From Bacteroidales bacterium (GTDB lineage: Bacteria > Bacteroidota > Bacteroidia > Bacteroidales > VadinHA17), in assembly GCA_003155705.1 (NCBI GenBank), contig PMEC01000056.1, positions 19,418 through 26,249 of the forward strand: a stretch of 6,832 nucleotides of DNA, in the 5' to 3' direction. This document shows, piece by piece, positions 5,512 through 6,832 of this stretch (positions are counted from its first letter, which is position 1; the number at the start of each line of letters is the position of its first letter). A model generated the notes under the pieces. It was given only the letters and a program-made list of their open reading frames with translations. It ran no database searches and was not told where the DNA came from. Position numbers and translations under genes: made by a program.

Positions 5512-6147
5512 ATGAAAACTATTGAGATTAATGGTTCCTTCAGGAAAGTGCTGGGGAAAAAAAGTTCAAAAGAGTTGCGTAAGGCAAATAATGTTCCATG
5601 TGTGATCTACGGTGGAAAAGAAATCTTACATTTTTATACACATGAGAATAATTTCAAAAATCTCGTTTATACTGCTGATGCTCACCTTGTTAATCTGAAA
5701 ATTGAAGGAAAAGAATGTAATGCGGTTTTAAAAGAGATTCAATTTCACCCGGTCAGTGACAAGATTATTCATGTCGATTTTATAGAAGTTGCTACAGATA
5801 AACCTGTTACTATTGGAATTCCGATCAGAGTTATCGGCGATTCAGTCGGTATCAAGGCTGGTGGTAAGCTAAGGATAAGGAGAAGAAGCCTGTTAGCTAG
5901 AGGATTTGCAAATGATCTGCCTGAATTTCTTCCAATTGATATCACTGAAGTGAAAATTCATCAGTCAATAAAAGTTGGTGATCTATCATTTGACAAAATC
6001 GAATTACTCGATCCGAAAAAATCAATGGTCCTTGCAGTAGCGACTTCGCGTGTTGCACAGAAAACTCCTGAAGAGCTTGAAGCAGAAACTGCAGCAGCAG
6101 AATTAGCAGCAGCAGCTCCGGTTGAAGCTGCCACTGAAGAAAAATAG
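5512..6147 (+). CDS. rplY: 50S ribosomal protein L25/general stress protein CTC (two-domain form)
   Basis: L25 binds 5S rRNA in the central protuberance of the 50S subunit. The 211-residue protein is the long CTC/TL5 form. The N-terminal L25 domain (about 1-92) contains GKKSSKELRKANNVPCVIYGG (15-35) and the signature LKEIQFHPVSDKIIHVDF (73-90). The C-terminal beta domain (about 95-178) contains VTIGIPIRVIGDSVGIKAGGKL, LPEFLPIDITEVKI and the family ending SIKVGDL. An Ala/Glu-rich acidic tail (183-211), partly coded by GCA repeats, ends the protein and is probably disordered. The ATG at 5512 gives the usual start MKTIEINGSFRK. It has a likely promoter inside the prs end, a structured leader, and pth 35 bases downstream. 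Confidence 0.95.
   Translation: MKTIEINGSFRKVLGKKSSKELRKANNVPCVIYGGKEILHFYTHENNFKNLVYTADAHLVNLKIEGKECNAVLKEIQFHPVSDKIIHVDFIEVATDKPVTIGIPIRVIGDSVGIKAGGKLRIRRRSLLARGFANDLPEFLPIDITEVKIHQSIKVGDLSFDKIELLDPKKSMVLAVATSRVAQKTPEELEAETAAAELAAAAPVEAATEEK
6090..6117 (+). repeat. GCA trinucleotide runs in the rplY tail
   Basis: Two short runs of GCA codons, interrupted by GAATTA, encode the alanine-rich stretch at about residues 193-202 of L25. Such runs are prone to replication slippage; because the unit is three bases, length changes would keep the reading frame and only alter the acidic, probably disordered tail. Confidence 0.7.
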
Positions 6148-6182
6148 ACTTCATTCTTTTTTGACACCAAAAATCAGGCAAG

Positions 6183-6791
6183 TTGAAATATCTGATAGTT
6201 GGTCTGGGAAATATCGGAGAAGAGTATAAAAATACCCGTCATAATATAGGATTTACAGTATTGGATGCTATGGCCTTAGCGTCCGGTGCTTCTTTTGCTG
6301 ATAAGAGATACGGTGCGATTTGCCAGGTGAAACATAAAGGACGTACTTTTATCCTGCTGAAACCTTCCACATATATGAATCTTAGCGGCTTTGCTGTCGA
6401 TTATTGGTTGAAAAAGGAGAAGGTCGGTATCCAAAATCTGCTGGTAATTGTAGATGATCTGGCACTTCCGACCGGGATAATCAGAATGCGGCCCAAAGGA
6501 AGTGATGGTGGACATAATGGTCTTGCGCATATCAACACAATACTCGGATCTCATGATTATGCAAGGATAAGATTTGGCATTGGCAATTCCTTCAGAAAAG
6601 GTGCTCAGAGGGATTATGTTCTGAGCTCATGGACATCAGAAGAAAAAAAATATATTGAAGATAGAGTGTCTGTTGTCGTAGAGATGATAAAATCGTTCGG
6701 AACTGCAGGACTTGAACTTACGATGACTTCCTTTAATAAAAAAGGGAACTCTATGGCTCCCGGAGCTAATACTGCTGATCCATTACAATGA
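6183..6791 (+). CDS. pth: Peptidyl-tRNA hydrolase (bacterial Pth), TTG start
   Basis: Pth cleaves the ester bond of peptidyl-tRNAs released from stalled ribosomes, recycling tRNA; it is normally essential and cytoplasmic. The protein has 202 residues; the family is usually about 185-195, the surplus being a short C-terminal tail (NKKGNSMAPGANTADPLQ). The active-site residues are all present: Asn10 in GLGNIG, His20 in TRHNIGF (catalytic), Asn66 in YMNLSG, Asp91 in DDLALP and Asn112 in GGHNGL. GLGNIG replaces the common GLGNPG. The start is TTG at 6183: it gives the canonical MKYLIVGLGN, where the strand begins immediately, and no ATG is placed to do this. AGGCAAG just upstream is a weak Shine-Dalgarno-like sequence. 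The gene is probably co-transcribed with rplY. Confidence 0.95.
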   Translation: MKYLIVGLGNIGEEYKNTRHNIGFTVLDAMALASGASFADKRYGAICQVKHKGRTFILLKPSTYMNLSGFAVDYWLKKEKVGIQNLLVIVDDLALPTGIIRMRPKGSDGGHNGLAHINTILGSHDYARIRFGIGNSFRKGAQRDYVLSSWTSEEKKYIEDRVSVVVEMIKSFGTAGLELTMTSFNKKGNSMAPGANTADPLQ

Positions 6792-6832
6792 TATCAATAT
6801 GTTATCATTTTGATATTAATATGATATTACTC
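6789..6832. repeat. AT-rich TGATAT repeats after pth, cut by the right edge
   Basis: The palindrome TGATATCA (6789-6796) overlaps the pth stop codon. TGATATTA then occurs twice (6811-6818, 6822-6829) with an 11-base period. ATATCA (6791-6796) can pair with TGATAT (6822-6827), and TATCA (6803-6807) with TGATA (6811-6815). This could be the stem of a terminator, an operator, or simply AT-rich low-complexity sequence; the window ends before this can be told. Confidence 0.4.

Noticed and set aside
5942..6181. Minus-strand Leu/Ala-rich open frames opposite the end of rplY
   Set aside because: Their composition arises from the GCA repeats of the rplY tail read in reverse; rplY is clearly the real gene.
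6148..6182. Terminator or promoter between rplY and pth
   Set aside because: There is a run of six Ts but no preceding stem, and no TAnnTTTG with a spaced -33 element; the gap is better read as an operon spacer.
1..6832. A novel defence, mobile or biosynthetic system
   Set aside because: All but one of the genes belong to recognisable housekeeping or widespread families; no transposase, integrase, toxin, nuclease-helicase set, tRNA attachment site or change in composition is visible.

Overview
This window looks like an ordinary chromosomal segment from a Bacteroidota bacterium, most likely of the Bacteroidales/Marinilabiliales type. The sequence is AT-rich and starts mostly lack Shine-Dalgarno sequences. 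Several gaps carry matches to the Bacteroidota housekeeping promoter (TTTG, about 19-21 bases, TAnnTTTG). Several proteins have variants I associate with the phylum: a Udk with YSYLTC at its base-binding loop, a PRPP synthetase with GGSKRAN, and a Pth with GLGNIG. The phylum call is inference from these traits, not from a database match.

Left part (1-1749): the 3' half of a YbfF-like alpha/beta-hydrolase gene runs in from the left edge on the + strand. It meets, tail to tail with only 3 bases between the stops, a two-gene minus-strand operon reading udk (uridine kinase), then a stand-alone PolB-type DEDDy 3'-5' exonuclease. A 219-bp divergent gap (1750-1968) separates udk from the + strand genes. 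It holds a candidate udk promoter and two blocks of short degenerate repeats in opposite orientation.

Right part (1969-6791), all + strand: manA (mannose-6-phosphate isomerase), a YwqK/MORN-repeat lipoprotein of unknown function 3 bases later, engB/ysxC (ribosome-assembly GTPase), prs (PRPP synthetase), rplY (ribosomal protein L25/CTC) and pth (peptidyl-tRNA hydrolase). manA, the lipoprotein and engB look like one transcription unit. prs and rplY-pth each have a plausible promoter of their own. The rplY leader contains a perfect 6-bp hairpin. The last 41 bases after pth are very AT-rich and repetitive.

Functionally the window mixes nucleotide metabolism (Udk salvages uridine, Prs makes PRPP), sugar-phosphate supply (ManA) and translation/ribosome biogenesis (EngB, L25, Pth). 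I see no mobile element, CRISPR array, tRNA, rRNA, defence system or biosynthetic cluster, and no convincing new multi-gene system. The points most worth checking are the His-to-Cys change in the Udk base pocket, the repeat blocks between udk and manA, and the structured rplY leader.
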